From Hansfordia pulvinata (taxonomy: Eukaryota; Ascomycota; Sordariomycetes; Xylariales), in assembly GCA_006538405.1 (NCBI GenBank), contig BJKQ01000001.1, forward strand, positions 1,798,001 to 1,862,000: a DNA stretch of 64,000 nt, written 5' to 3'. Every line of letters starts with the position of its first letter. The stretch's first letter is position 1. The notes beneath the pieces were generated by a model that did no database searches, had not been told where the DNA came from, and saw only the letters and a list, made by a program, of their open reading frames with translations. The translations under genes were made by a program, and so were the position numbers. Of the stretch, positions 1 through 11,108 are shown piece by piece.

Positions 1-1681
1 GTAGGCCCTCTCGTCCATGGGCACGTGAGCCCTTGGGGTTTTTTGGGGGGAGTTGTACACTTTCGGGCGCGCTCGTATCGTGCGTCCACGACTATAGCGA
101 GCCACTTTCACAGCTATCGTGAAGATTGTGCCCTTTGACACCTTGGAGCGCATTTACCGCGCCTGATCTGTCTCGAGAGGGGGGTGGAGAGACCCGGCAT
201 GAACCGCGAGCAGGGATTTTCGACCTGTCGTATTGGTCGAAAAGGCGGGAAGGAAAAGTGAAAAAAACATGTCGAATTCCCAAGGACGCTGCTGCGTGGC
301 ACTCGCGAGGTCCTCTTCCGGGATCAGAACGCAGCACCCTCCAACGGCTGGCTGGTGACACTGCCTTCATTAGCACATGCAGGGCCAGGGTCTCTCTGGT
401 TAGCGCTCGACGTGGCGAGCTGATCGCTGCTCTCAACCGGTGGTATCTGCAGGCTGGGCTAGGATGTATGCTGACGACTAGCCACAGGCAGACGATCTGG
501 AGCGTCGCAGTCATGTCGTCCCCGCGGTTGCCTTTCAAAGTGGGATCAGGCTGAGGGTAGAGCGCCTTCTGTTCCGCCGAGCAGGCGAATGGAGGCTTGA
601 TGATCAACCGCGTCGGCGTGCTGCTGGGCGCTGAGGAGAGGTGAGCACAGCGAGTGAGGCCGTAATGGAGCCATGATGACAATATCGTGAAAAGAGGAAA
701 TTGCCGTGTGGGACGAATTGGACCAACAGCGAGACGGTTTACAAGGTATCTAGGGAGTAGGTAGTGCGCGTATGAGTACTTATTGCGGGCCGTGTGCCAA
801 TGGTGCGCAAGGTATTGCAGGGATCTGTTGAGCTGGAACCTGTACCGTGCGTTACGGAAGCGCATCTACATACGGGGTTCTCCGTAATGGACACAACGGG
901 ATACAACCACTTGCGGCACTCCACGCGCTAGCCGTCTAGTACCCGCGCTCACTACCGCCGTACGGAGCACTGCCAGATGAACCTCTACCTCAGGGGACCA
1001 TCACCAGCCCTCAACGCTGGCCACAGCCCATCGTCACAGAGAACATCGACGCTGTGTCGGCGTTGCGGGCGCTGCACCACTGGATTGGCGGTCGGTCGTG
1101 CTCGCGTCTACTGAAAGTACCAAGGTACGAGTACCTACCTGACATGCGCCTCCAGCTGCTGGTGGATGCACGGCACGACAAGCGGCGGGCCAGGGCCGAG
1201 AACGTACTCGTACTCGCGACATTCGCAGCACAGCGGGGCCACCCACCTGCATGTACCCGTACCCGCCCGCCGGCCATTTCCCCCCTACCCGCTCCATGTA
1301 TTACCTTAAAGGTACCTCCTCTGTTCCTGGCCGTCCCGTCCGGTGCTGTGCGTGCTGCGCTGCATCGCCGCTGCAACTTATTACCTTGACTTGGCCCAGT
1401 CCTGCCCGGCTCCCGTCTCCCTCACCCATCTGGTCTGATGAGTCTTCCTCTCCGGCGGCTCTCCCAGCACCCTCTCAAGCAGCCAATCTGTCGAGCCGAC
1501 GGTCGAGGACAAACCTCCCCCCTTCACTCATTCGCTCCTGCTCGACTCGACGATTGCCGCCGCTGCTGAGGCTCGTTCCGCCCGCTGGCCAGCTGCAGCC
1601 AGTACGCCTGCTCCGACCCCTGCCTGCCTGCTGCCGGCTTTTCAACACCGGCACCCGGCCGCCTCTGCCCACCTCGGCACC
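1..1681. other. Intergenic / 5' leader region, no gene supported
   Basis: Several open frames on both strands overlap here, but none shows a recognisable motif, a plausible splice pattern or coherent composition. The last 300 bases before position 1682 are C/T-rich, as in promoters and leaders of filamentous ascomycete genes, and probably serve the gene starting there. Confidence 0.6.
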
Positions 1682-2938
1682 ATGTCGGAAGACTCGCTCA
1701 AAGGCCTGATTGCCAATGTCCCTGACTGGCTCAGGCGGCTCGACCAGCTCAGCGACCAGATTGACCAGCGTCAATTGGACCTGGCCCGATTCGACGAGAG
1801 GAAGTCCCTGCTCAAGGCCCAGTCCCACCGGAGGAAGGGCTCGACCGAGTCTCTCAGGCCCAACGACGACGACCCTGAGCCTCGACCGCGCGAGGATGCC
1901 GCCCGCGCCAACACGCCTCCCGCCTCTCCTCCCGCCGAGCCGCAACCTGCATCGGCACTGCCCGAAATATCACCGGCAAGCGATCTGCCCGAGGCACTGC
2001 AGCAGCCTCTGCCTGCCAGCCAAGCCAAGCCACCGTCGAGTCCGAACAGCGAGCCGCGATCGGCCCAGTCCAACAGTTTACGGCAAAAGAAGGAGGTGGT
2101 CATTACGGCACAGCGACGCGTGCGCGCCGTTGTCCGCAAGAGACAGAAGACCGAATCCATGCTCAGCGGAGAAGGAGGCGTGGCTACCTACCGCTCGCGA
2201 AACATGGTCATTGTCTACTACGACAGCTATGTCCAGTCCTTCTTTGAGGAGCTGGTCAAGTTCGTCTCGGCGTCTCGGAACTTGATGCGAAAAGCAAAGA
2301 TGGCCGCCAAGGTGGCTCAGATCAAAAAGATGGCCGCCCTGGACATGCCGGAAGAGGAAGATGATGACAGGCCGTTTCAGCCCGTACCCGAGGCCATTGC
2401 TGTGAAGAGGGATGGTGAACCAAGCTCGAGCCTGTTGCAGGTCGCCCCCGACAACGGTTCTCGCTACCCTGGCGCGCACCAGATGGGGTTGCTCCCCCGA
2501 AGCGCGCCCCCGGCCTCGCTGCAAGTGCGCCCTTCGAGATCGACAATGTTTGGTCCATCAGGCCTCAGTGGCTTCGGGCCCAAGAATGACGTCTACGACG
2601 ACCTCGACAAGGCCCTCGAATATGTCCAAGGCATGTGCGAGCGTGCCGCGCATCAGTTTCTTCGCGACGGCGACTTCTCCGAGGAGGTGGAGAAAATCAA
2701 GGATCGCCTTTCGAAAACCAAGGACCTCGCCGACAAGGAAATGCAACAAATACGACAGGACGCCCCTGCATCTGAAGATTCGGAGTCGCAAAAGTCTAGA
2801 AAATATCGCCCAACAAGCATGCGGAGGGAGCCCAGTGCTTCCAGCCCTGCCATCAGCAGCGCCACCAAGACGTCCGATTTCTTCTTCCAGGTGGACGCCC
2901 AGGGCAGTGAGGACGGCAAGCTTGTTCCCGCGAAATAA
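1682..2938 (+). CDS. Conserved fungal protein of unknown function, 418 aa
   Basis: A single uninterrupted frame starting at an ATG in a CACCATG-like context and ending in TAA. Residues 1-40 form a charged helical segment (MSEDSLKGLIANVPDWLRRL at the start). Residues 60-130 are a Pro/Ser/Ala-rich linker. Residues 135-220 are the best-structured part: a basic region, then a segment around VIVYYDSYVQSFFEELVKF that looks helical and conserved, then a basic run with repeated KMAA. A second helical, coiled-coil-like stretch lies at about 300-365 (VYDDLDKALEYVQGMCER onward). There is no signal peptide or membrane segment. I recognise the general look of a conserved ascomycete protein but can assign no function. 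The single exon, length and composition make a real gene likely. Confidence 0.75.
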   Translation: MSEDSLKGLIANVPDWLRRLDQLSDQIDQRQLDLARFDERKSLLKAQSHRRKGSTESLRPNDDDPEPRPREDAARANTPPASPPAEPQPASALPEISPASDLPEALQQPLPASQAKPPSSPNSEPRSAQSNSLRQKKEVVITAQRRVRAVVRKRQKTESMLSGEGGVATYRSRNMVIVYYDSYVQSFFEELVKFVSASRNLMRKAKMAAKVAQIKKMAALDMPEEEDDDRPFQPVPEAIAVKRDGEPSSSLLQVAPDNGSRYPGAHQMGLLPRSAPPASLQVRPSRSTMFGPSGLSGFGPKNDVYDDLDKALEYVQGMCERAAHQFLRDGDFSEEVEKIKDRLSKTKDLADKEMQQIRQDAPASEDSESQKSRKYRPTSMRREPSASSPAISSATKTSDFFFQVDAQGSEDGKLVPAK

Positions 2939-3994
2939 TCATAAAGGGCCACGCCCTGGGCAGGCCTGTGTTAGTCGAGTCACGGCAAGTCGACTCGGCT
3001 TGGCTTGGATCTCTCTGCGGTCCTGCCCCAAACACAACACGCACACACGACCTCTTTACCACTATCCGTACATACCCTCACACTATCATGGGCTCGGGCA
3101 TCAGCAACCGTCGGTATATTGCAGCATTGCGATGGAGTTTACACGCATTCGGGGGTTCTGGATCATCTACTTGTCTTTCAGTCGTCATTTTCCTCTACAG
3201 AGCCATGGCGAAACCCACCCCGCCTCGGGCCTTTTCCTTCCAGCTTGAATCATTCATCGAACACAAAATGAGCACGGGGATGTCGGATTTCGGATTAACA
3301 GCATGCATTTGCGGCGCTTTTGAGTGCGTCCGCTTCGGAGTTTCTGGCTGTGATGCTTTCCCATCTACATATCATACATATACACCGCGTTCCAGCGTAA
3401 CGCATCATAATTTACCATACGTTTCTATGTTCTAAACTTTTGCTCATGCCCGCCAGCCAGACAGACAGACAGCGAACGACGCAGGACGACTTGAGTCGCC
3501 TTCCCTCATGTTGTCCCTTTATCAGGTGGAATTTTTTCTTCATTTCCATGCATGATTCTGACGGGATACAGACGGCCTCCGGACTCTTGCAAGCACCATC
3601 ATTTGACCTCAGGGGGCGCCACTGTTGTCCTGTCTGCCTGCGATGCCCTCGAGCCGAGGGACTACTCGAGTTCCAGACACGGCCCTGGTTCCAGAGGCGA
3701 AGTGGCTGATCACTGCCTACTGTTGAGTACACAATACAGTGCGGTCTGCGGGCATCTGATGGGCAAGATCGGATGTGTCTCGGTGAGAGCTCGGGGGTGT
3801 CCTTGAAGCCCGTTCGACGAGAGCGTTTGCTTCAAAAAGCCTTTTTCAGAGTTGAGTCGTCCTGGATTATCTCTGAGTACGCGTTGAACGCTTCTTGAAT
3901 ATGCGGCAGAACAGAATTTATCGGGACATCAATATCCTCCCTCTATCCATCATTCGTCACACACGGCACAGCTACTGCCCGCCTACCTACAAGA
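2939..3994. other. Intergenic, no gene supported
   Basis: Downstream region of the preceding gene. Open frames are short and compositionally ordinary. A short CAGACAGACAGA run lies near 3460. I see no RNA gene or repeat of note. Confidence 0.5.
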
Positions 3995-4378
3995 ATGACT
4001 ATGGCCGACAGAATATGGACTACGATCCCAAAATCTCCTCCGGGCTCGGCGGCACCGATCTCCCCCGGGAGCGCGCCCGGAGCACGCCCCTGCTGCTCTC
4101 GGCCGCCCGTCAGCAAGATGCGCTCGGCTCGGACGGCCCACAAGCTGGCCAACACACACACAGCGCGGACCCTCCCCCCGCCCGGGGCACAAAAGAAAAA
4201 AGAGACGGTCCCGATCTACGGCGCCTGCCTGTTTCCCGGACTCCGGCGCGGCGCCCGCCACCTCGTCGGCTCCGGCGTCGTCGCCGGCATGTGCGCCCTC
4301 GGCTTTTGTGTTTACGCCGCCGGCCACGTCCCGCTGGCCATGTACCCTACTCTGGCTCCAGGGGGTTGGGGGCTGTGA
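3995..4378 (+). CDS. Possible small hypothetical protein, 127 aa
   Basis: An ATG-initiated frame with a Pro/Ser/Ala-rich N-terminal half and a C-terminal half (from about residue 75) holding a hydrophobic stretch, LVGSGVVAGMCALGFCVYAA, that could be one membrane helix. I recognise no family. Overlapping frames on both strands are also open, so this may be chance in GC-rich DNA. It is listed because the membrane-like segment and ATG context make a small gene possible. Confidence 0.25.
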   Translation: MTMADRIWTTIPKSPPGSAAPISPGSAPGARPCCSRPPVSKMRSARTAHKLANTHTARTLPPPGAQKKKETVPIYGACLFPGLRRGARHLVGSGVVAGMCALGFCVYAAGHVPLAMYPTLAPGGWGL

Positions 4379-5596
4379 CGGGTTTGTGCAGAGGCTGTTT
4401 CCGGGGCGCTTTCTCTCCTTGGGTCGGACCTGGAGGAGTCGAAGCAGGTTAGGGAAATTCCAAACAAGACTACGACACGACAAGACTGGACGACGTAGCA
4501 AAGAGCAGGCTCGCAGGTTGCATGGCATGCTTAGGCCCGAACATGACTGGGGGGAGAAGAACGCGAGAAGCCACCGGCTCTAACGGGGAGCCGTCGTCCG
4601 GGGTCAGTGCCGCCGGTGCCTAGAATGCCAAGCGATGGTCCGGCACCCAGTGGAAGTGCTCGAAGAAACACTTTCCCTTGTTCAGCAAGAAGAAAGGGAG
4701 ATATAATAAGATGACGCGATAATGGAAAGGGCCTCTTGGTCGGTAGAAGATGGAATCGATTGAGCCTTGGAAAAGACACAGTACCTTGCTTACCTTAGGT
4801 GATTATCAACTTGCATTAGATGCTGCATCATGTTTGCGCCCGGCTTCTGTGCTTTGATATGATATATACATGTATCTTAGGTACAGTACTTGGCCTGGCT
4901 GCGCCACCGGATTGGAGTTGTGCAGGTACCTAGGTAAGCAGTGAGCGTGTCAGCGTCGGGTCGTCTGCGTCGAGGTTGAATTTCGAATCGTACCTGCACC
5001 CCTTTCAGCCGAAAGAGGCCCATGCTTCTTCGTTCTCTATTCCATCTGTCGCGGAACGGCATTAGCAAGGTGACACCCGCACGCAGATATTAGCCGTCTT
5101 CATCTAGAGAGCCCGGGTCTAGATGTAAGAGGTGGCCCTCAAGAGCGTGGGTGCAAGTCACAAGAAACGCGTGATGTGCATTGATGAGATGCTTCCAGTC
5201 TCGGTGCAAGACTTCTACCGCACCTGGCCGGTTGAAGATATCAGTGTTATCACGCGACTCTTTTAACTGCTGTTATAAAGTTGGCGTGTTGGTACTGATG
5301 AGTTTAGAAAGCATTCCATGGAAACAAGTCTTTTTCAATTCCACGGGTACAGCCGATTCAACCTCGTTGTGATTCACGAGTATTCTCATTGCCTTCTTCT
5401 TTGTTACGCAAGCGTCTCAACACTTTCCTATTAAGTCAAGGAGCGTCGCTCACTGACGTCGCCTCAACTGACCGAAAGCACACCCACGAATGCGCGCGCT
5501 ATGGTACACTGAGTCGCCTTTAAGAACAATAAACCACTAAATGTGGCTAATTGATCACTGCAGGTGCATTGTATTGCTGTCTACACGGGCTGCGGG
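4379..5596. other. Convergent intergenic region
   Basis: Nothing coding is supported. It holds several copies of the short words CCTTAGGT and GGTACCTAGGTA near 4790, 4877 and 4925, which recur across the window. The part nearest 5597 is the 3' flank of the minus-strand regulator. Confidence 0.5.
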
Positions 5597-7829
5597 TCAC
5601 AGGTACTCATTCAAGACCTCCACGCGGGTCCTCGCTATTTCAGATCCTTCTGGGCCCTCGCCCATCTTCGTCATTATGTCAATCATCCGCACTGCAAGTC
5701 ATCAGTAAAGCTAGTACAACCGCAGCAGAATCAGGGCCAGAGACATACCTATATCTGTTTTGGATCTTGTAAATAATGGATCTCGAGTCAGACTATCGGC
5801 TGTGGCGGGGTCTTTCGCTACCTCGCGCAAGACGCTGCCCATGCACAGAGCCTCAAGAAATGCGCGATGGTTGAAGACCCACCATACGCGCGCGTCAACT
5901 TCGAAATGTGTAAAGAGGATGAAGAACGACACCAACGCCTCATGTGCCGCTTCGAGTGTATTCCTGATATTAACAGGTACAACAGGACTCTCCGAGGCGT
6001 GCACCAGCATCAGATTATGATAATAGTTGCTGGTCAGAAACAGAGTCTGTCTGACAACCCGCTTGTTAGTTCGCACCAGCTGCGCGATGCTATCCTCGTC
6101 CCACGAGCGGAAAATGTCAGGGAATGACCGGTAGACGGCTCGGAACTCCGCGACGAGCTTGGACTTTTGTCGCTGAGTCGAGCAAATGGGGATATCCAGT
6201 GATCGTGGGCTGCAGATTGTTTCCTGAACCAGGTTGGCGAGCGTCCAAGAACCCCGGATGTAGGCTGCGTCAGCCGGGGCCGCCATCGTCATGTTGGAGG
6301 GGTCGTCGTCTACAAAATCGTCCATATTGACATCGCTGTGTGTCGCAGATGGCGGCAAAGATAGCAGCACTGTCAGAAAGGTGTCTTGGAGCAGAACCGC
6401 CTGCCAGAGCTTCCGCCTTTGTTGCTTTTCCAAATGAGTAGCCTCGGGTGTAACTGGTCGCGAGTTAGCGACAACTTCAATGAACACACAGAGGCACCAG
6501 TACCTATAGTCGGATCTCGATGGAGACCCATTGCGTATGCCTGGCGCATGGAGATTCCAGCAAAGGCCCAGCCGTCCGAAGCGTGGTTGTCGTTGATCAA
6601 GAAATAGCATATAAGGACCATCGCCTGAAGAGATTCGAGAGAGGCACAGTTGAGGAACGAGCCTAGACGCAACGCTTGGAAACTGGCCGAGGCGTAGAAC
6701 TCTGCTGTCTGCTTCCTGTTGTTCTGGTGGTTCACCGGCACAAACTGCGTGCCCAAGGCCAACATGACAAATATCAGAGCAACAAGGAATGCATCAGCTC
6801 GGCTCTTCTCAAACTGATCACGAGCCCAGAACGCATCGTAAAGATCTTCGAACGTCTGTCGGTGGATCATCGGGTAGACGGGGTCGACACTTTCGAAATA
6901 CTGAGCCAGCAGCATGTCGGCCTGTGCTTTATCAGGAAGACAATTAACCACCTCGTTGAGGCCGCCCTCGCAAGTCCAATAATTGGCAAAGGGGTGCTCC
7001 GAGTAAAGTCCGAACACGTTCGAAGCAGTCGATCCGGCCACGGCTTTGCCGGTGAAGAGGCCCATGGATGACGCGACAGAGCCGCTTGACGCGGACGCCC
7101 CCATGTTCGCACCTCGGTCTGCAATGTTAGGCACCAAGGGCGGCTCTTCGCCAGCTGAAACCCTCTGTTTTGGAGGTTTGGTCATTCGCCTCCCGTTAGA
7201 GACGACCCGCGTGGTCTCCCTGTGACGCGTTAGGGTAGAACGCAAAGATCAGCGACTGGTCATGACCTACTCGAGAAGATTCGCCACGTGGGCATAGTGA
7301 CAGTCACTCTGTCTCTTGATGCCTGGCAATCGTTAGCACTGCATTGGCTTGCGCGGAATGGGAAGCTCACATGCTAGACAATGGGGCCTGCCCCTGTCGC
7401 ACTACAGAGTGTCAGTAGAGCCTGAGGCGTTGCCATGAGAAGAGCAGTGTCACGATCCAGTAAAGTGATGTGACTAGCGGAGTCGAACCAGAGACTTGCC
7501 GCACGGGACACGAGCAGCTTCCGGCGACTGAAGGGTATTCAATTTTGGAGACTGACCTTTGTCTTGCGATCAACACACTCTTGGCAGGACAACGTGGGCT
7601 TGTTGCGCCTTTGCTTCTTCCTGGATTGGTTGGAGGGCGCAGTCGCGCTGCTGACGCTGCCATTGTCATCCGGCTCGTGTTTGGCCGAAATGAGCTGGGC
7701 ACAGCCGGTAGAGTCCGGACTGTAGCCAGTGGTCGCCGACGTGGGCGTCACCATATTGGTGGGCGACGGACCAGCGCTGCCGCCATCGCTGTACGGAGCC
7801 ACGGGCGGCGAAATTTGCGATGGCGACAT
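5597..7829 (-). CDS. Zn2Cys6 fungal transcription factor, 6 exons, about 623 aa
   Basis: Exons by splice sites and frame: 7829-7557, 7401-7371, 7322-7271, 7219-6504, 6453-5749, 5691-5597; the total is an exact multiple of three. The Zn2Cys6 cluster is C-x2-C-x6-C-x6-C-x2-C-x6-C at residues about 82-109 and is spread over three exons, including a 31-nt exon. A basic Arg/Lys run precedes it. The middle region (FESVDPVYPMIHRQTF, then AYAMGLHRDPTI) is typical of the fungal-specific transcription factor domain (PF04082 type). The C-terminus, from RMIDIMTKMGEGPEGSEIA to the stop, appears only after removing the last 57-nt intron. Such proteins are nuclear DNA-binding regulators, often of metabolism; the target is unknown. 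Start: the frame opens with GTG, so the first ATG (7829) is taken; an upstream exon is possible. No break was found, and the gene looks intact. Confidence 0.93.
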
Positions 7830-9933
7830 CGGAGAGGCGTTGAGGGATATGCTGGCAGCTGGGGTAGGTCCCGGCACGGCAGTGCAGCTTGGCGGCGCGC
7901 CCGACGGGCAGAATTGCCGACGTCCGGCACCGGGCGGTCAATGGACAGCGGCGGCGGCGGCGGCGGCGGCGACGGCGGCGGCAGGGTGGGAGGACAGCCG
8001 GGAATAAGGGGAAATATGAGGGGGGGCGTGAGTTATGCGACGCGTAAGCGACACGGGCGGGAACAAGAACGGAGTGAACGGGGCAGAGGAAAAAGCACAA
8101 GTAGCTCCACGATGCTGCGTTCAAGTGGACATGGTATTAATAATATGGGCGCGACACCGGCTTGCGACAACGGGCTGGTCATAAATCACCAGGTTGGAGA
8201 AAGGCAAAGGAGCAGGACCTGAGAGCCGGCCGGCTGGATTGCAGTGCTGGGAGTTGATGTGCGTGGAAACAGCGTGGCGTGGCGTGGGCAAAGTGGCCGT
8301 GTGGCTCTGCGGCTCATAGCAACTCGGACGACGACGTATCGCGCGCCGGGCAGCAGTTTGGGTGTCCGTGACGGGGGCACGGGAGGCAGGCTCGCGGGAC
8401 GGCTCTTTGGTAATCAGTGACAGCACGTCCCCGGACGAGTGAGCGGGTTGGAGGTGGGGAAGGGCCTGGGCGGGCGTCAGGGCAGCAGGCTGTGGACAGC
8501 TGTGCACCCGCACCCGCACGTTGGACCCCCTTCGGCGCAGGACAGCGTCCCGGCCCCGGCTGACTGTTACTCGTAGTCGCCGGCGGGCTCGTGTTGGCTG
8601 TACTCGTCGCTGTCGGTCGGTGCAGGAGCGAGGACTCGTCAACGATGAGGACGCGGCAGGGATTGATCGGGGCCCGTGCTTGGGAGATCGGCAGTGAGGT
8701 GATGCACCGCTGCTGGGGGTTGGCGACTAGTAGGGTCGAGGGGCCCGCCAAAGCCCAGCGGTACGAGTTTTTCGTCGACGCTATCGCGAGCCTATGCCGT
8801 CTTCAGCAGGCCAGTGCCGGAGACAGCGATGCGGAGACAAAGCTTGATGCAGAGGCCGGGCCAGGCCTGACTAAGAGAAGGAGAACAGGCACGTTAGCGC
8901 CAGGAGAGTGGTGGTTGCGGGCGGCATTGGTGGTCGTGAGGCTGTCACCTGTCAAGCGGTTCGTGGCGGGCGCGTCGGGAGAGTTCGTTTGAACTGGTCG
9001 TCGGAAGTGGGGGTGGAGGCGGAGGAGGACCGTCTGGTGGGCACACGCGGCGCGGGGCGGTGATGCCATGCCATGCTGGGCACCATCCGTTCCCCGTAGT
9101 CACAGCACGTTTGGAGACGGATATTGGTGGTTGGAAGGCAGTATAGTAGGGCTGAGAGACAATTTGCGACGGCGATGCAAAGGATGAGGATTGCAGTGCA
9201 GGGCCAGGCAGGGCAGGGGCAGGGTCGACGGCGCTCATACGAGATTCCACTTTGAGGCAAGCAGCGTGATGGGAGATGGGATACCTCGTGTATGGGATGG
9301 GATGCCAGGGTCAGTCAAGTCAAGCCCGGTTCATCAGAGGTGGGCGATGGGCACCACTTGACGCGACCGATGGGGTGGCCTGATCAACATCCATGATGAC
9401 GCCCAAAACGCCTAGTGGAAGGATGCAGTTGCCCTGTGTACTCGTACTCCGTAGGAAATCAGGTACGCTCGGTATCATCCACCGATAAAACCAAGTCCAC
9501 CGGCAGTCGACCCCTGCAGGCCTTGCGATATACGAGTACCTGGTAGTAATCCAAGGTACGGGAGGTCCCTGTCTCATCTGCAACTGCCGCCTGCCGCCTA
9601 CCTACATGTATGCGACGAACACATATACCATCGCACCTGCCCTCCTTGCACTGACGAATATCTATAGGTAAGGTCAGGTACTTGTTCCAAGTTCTTCAGG
9701 TCAGGCGCACTTGCCGCTGCTGCGCGAGCATTACGAGTCGGGAGGAAGGCGGGCCCGGCAAAGGCCACCCCCGGGACACGTGACATGCACACATGTTCGT
9801 CAAACCGCGCAGCCTGATCAACACGGAAGATAGGTCCAGCGTCTACATGTGGTTCGAGGAGACCTGGGCCGGGATCCGCCACATCCCGTCTGGAATCTGC
9901 GGCGATCGATGGTGCCTGGATCCCCAGTGGCGT
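7830..9933. other. Upstream region of the Zn2Cys6 gene, no gene supported
   Basis: GC-rich DNA with a GGC-type run near 7945-7980 and many overlapping shadow frames on both strands. Nothing recognisable. It probably contains the promoter and leader of the minus-strand regulator. GTACTCGTAC occurs near 9437 and TACGAGTACC near 9531. Confidence 0.5.
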
Positions 9934-10275
9934 CTACCGCGTTGCGCAGCCACTCCAGCCTCCCCCCGGCTGCGGACTCCATCTCATCTCACACCGCGTC
10001 GGCGCTCGTCTCCGGCCCTTGATACAGCTTCGCGCCGGGCCCCCGCGTCTCCAACCCCCTCGACCTCGACGTCCACCCTGTCCGGCATCCGCAGCCCGGC
10101 GTCCAGGTGGTGCTGCACGACGCCCGTGCTGGCGAAGCCGTGCGTGTGGAGGGTCCCCCTGGGCCGCGAGGGCCGTCCAGGTGCGTGCGGGCTCCGGATC
10201 ACGCGGTGCCCCGTAGCAGCCCAGCTGCTTGCCCAGGTCGTCGGCGACCATCAGGAGGATGTTGTTCTTAGCCAT
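9934..10275 (-). pseudogene. Sulfatase N-terminal remnant, frame-shifted
   Basis: From an ATG at 10275 the frame reads MAKNNILLMVADDLGKQLGC, the signature N-terminus of sulfatase/alkaline-phosphatase-like enzymes; the Asp pair would bind the catalytic metal. It continues to ALAAQG, then the matching continuation (TLHTHGFASTG) lies in another frame. The catalytic Cys/Ser motif expected soon after is not seen. Other frames farther on still read like protein (for example KLYQGPETSADAV followed by a TGA and DEMESAAGGRLEWL), suggesting internal loss plus indels. The remnant lies between two transcription factor genes on the same strand. Sulfatases release sulfate from sulfate esters; this copy cannot encode a full enzyme. 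The identity of the N-terminal stretch is fairly sure, the extent of the remnant is not. Confidence 0.6.
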
Positions 10276-11108
10276 GGCGGGAGCCGCGTGCTCGGAGGGC
10301 GGAGGGCGGGGGAAGAACCAACACTCGTACACAAAGTCCAGCGGAGCGACTACGCCAAGCTCACATGCCAACGCAGAGTTGGCTATCAGAGAGACCAGAC
10401 AAGGTATTGCAACGCATGCGATTGAATAGGTAGGTATAGTCTGCAAAAACCATTGAAGTGTCACCAGGATCGGAGAACGGAGAGAATCTATCCAAGATGA
10501 GAATTCATCAGGCCGTAGATTGGCCAGGAAATCGGCGAACTTTCTATAAAAGAGAAAAAAAAGAGAGAGAGAAACACCAGTGTCGCGCCGTAGACAGGTA
10601 TCCATTTACACGATTCTAGTACAATCGCACGTCATCCGAACAGTAACTTGGTGCCTTGTGTTGTGGTGGTTTCCAACCCCCTCCCCGCATGAAAAAAAAA
10701 GGGGGGAATGCACCCGGCCCGAACTCCGTCGTCCCATCGCTTTGAAATTCTCCCCGGCGGCCGCCCCTGAACGCCTTCTAATGAGAGTAATGATGGAAGA
10801 AACATTGACAGATACAGTAAGAGCAAGCCCCTGTTGGTCTCTTCAGATCAGAGGAAGCAGCTATATAGAAAAAAAAAAGGAAAAAAAAACACAAGGGTAA
10901 TAATGATGAGAACCACTCCCCCCTACTCTCCATTTGACAGCCGAGGGTGGTCGGGGGAGAGGAGGGGACACTCAGAGAAGAAGTAGGAGAAGGTGTAGAT
11001 GATGGCGGTGATTCAGCGGACATGAGAGTTTCACGCGGACAGACACCATCGCCCAGGCTCCATAGGTGACTTGCTTTGTCTGCTCCTTTTCGCTCTCTGT
11101 CTCTCGCC
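10276..11108. other. Intergenic, 3' flank of the tandem-cluster regulator
   Basis: Contains A-rich runs near 10555, 10689 and 10870 and no supported gene. Confidence 0.5.

Noticed and set aside
92..865. 257-codon minus-strand open frame
   Set aside because: No motif, overlapped by other open frames on both strands, composition unlike a protein; probably chance in GC-rich DNA.
7470..7500. T-arm-like sequence GGTTCGACTCC in the intron of the Zn2Cys6 gene
   Set aside because: The stem does not pair over five bases and no acceptor partner or anticodon arm can be found.
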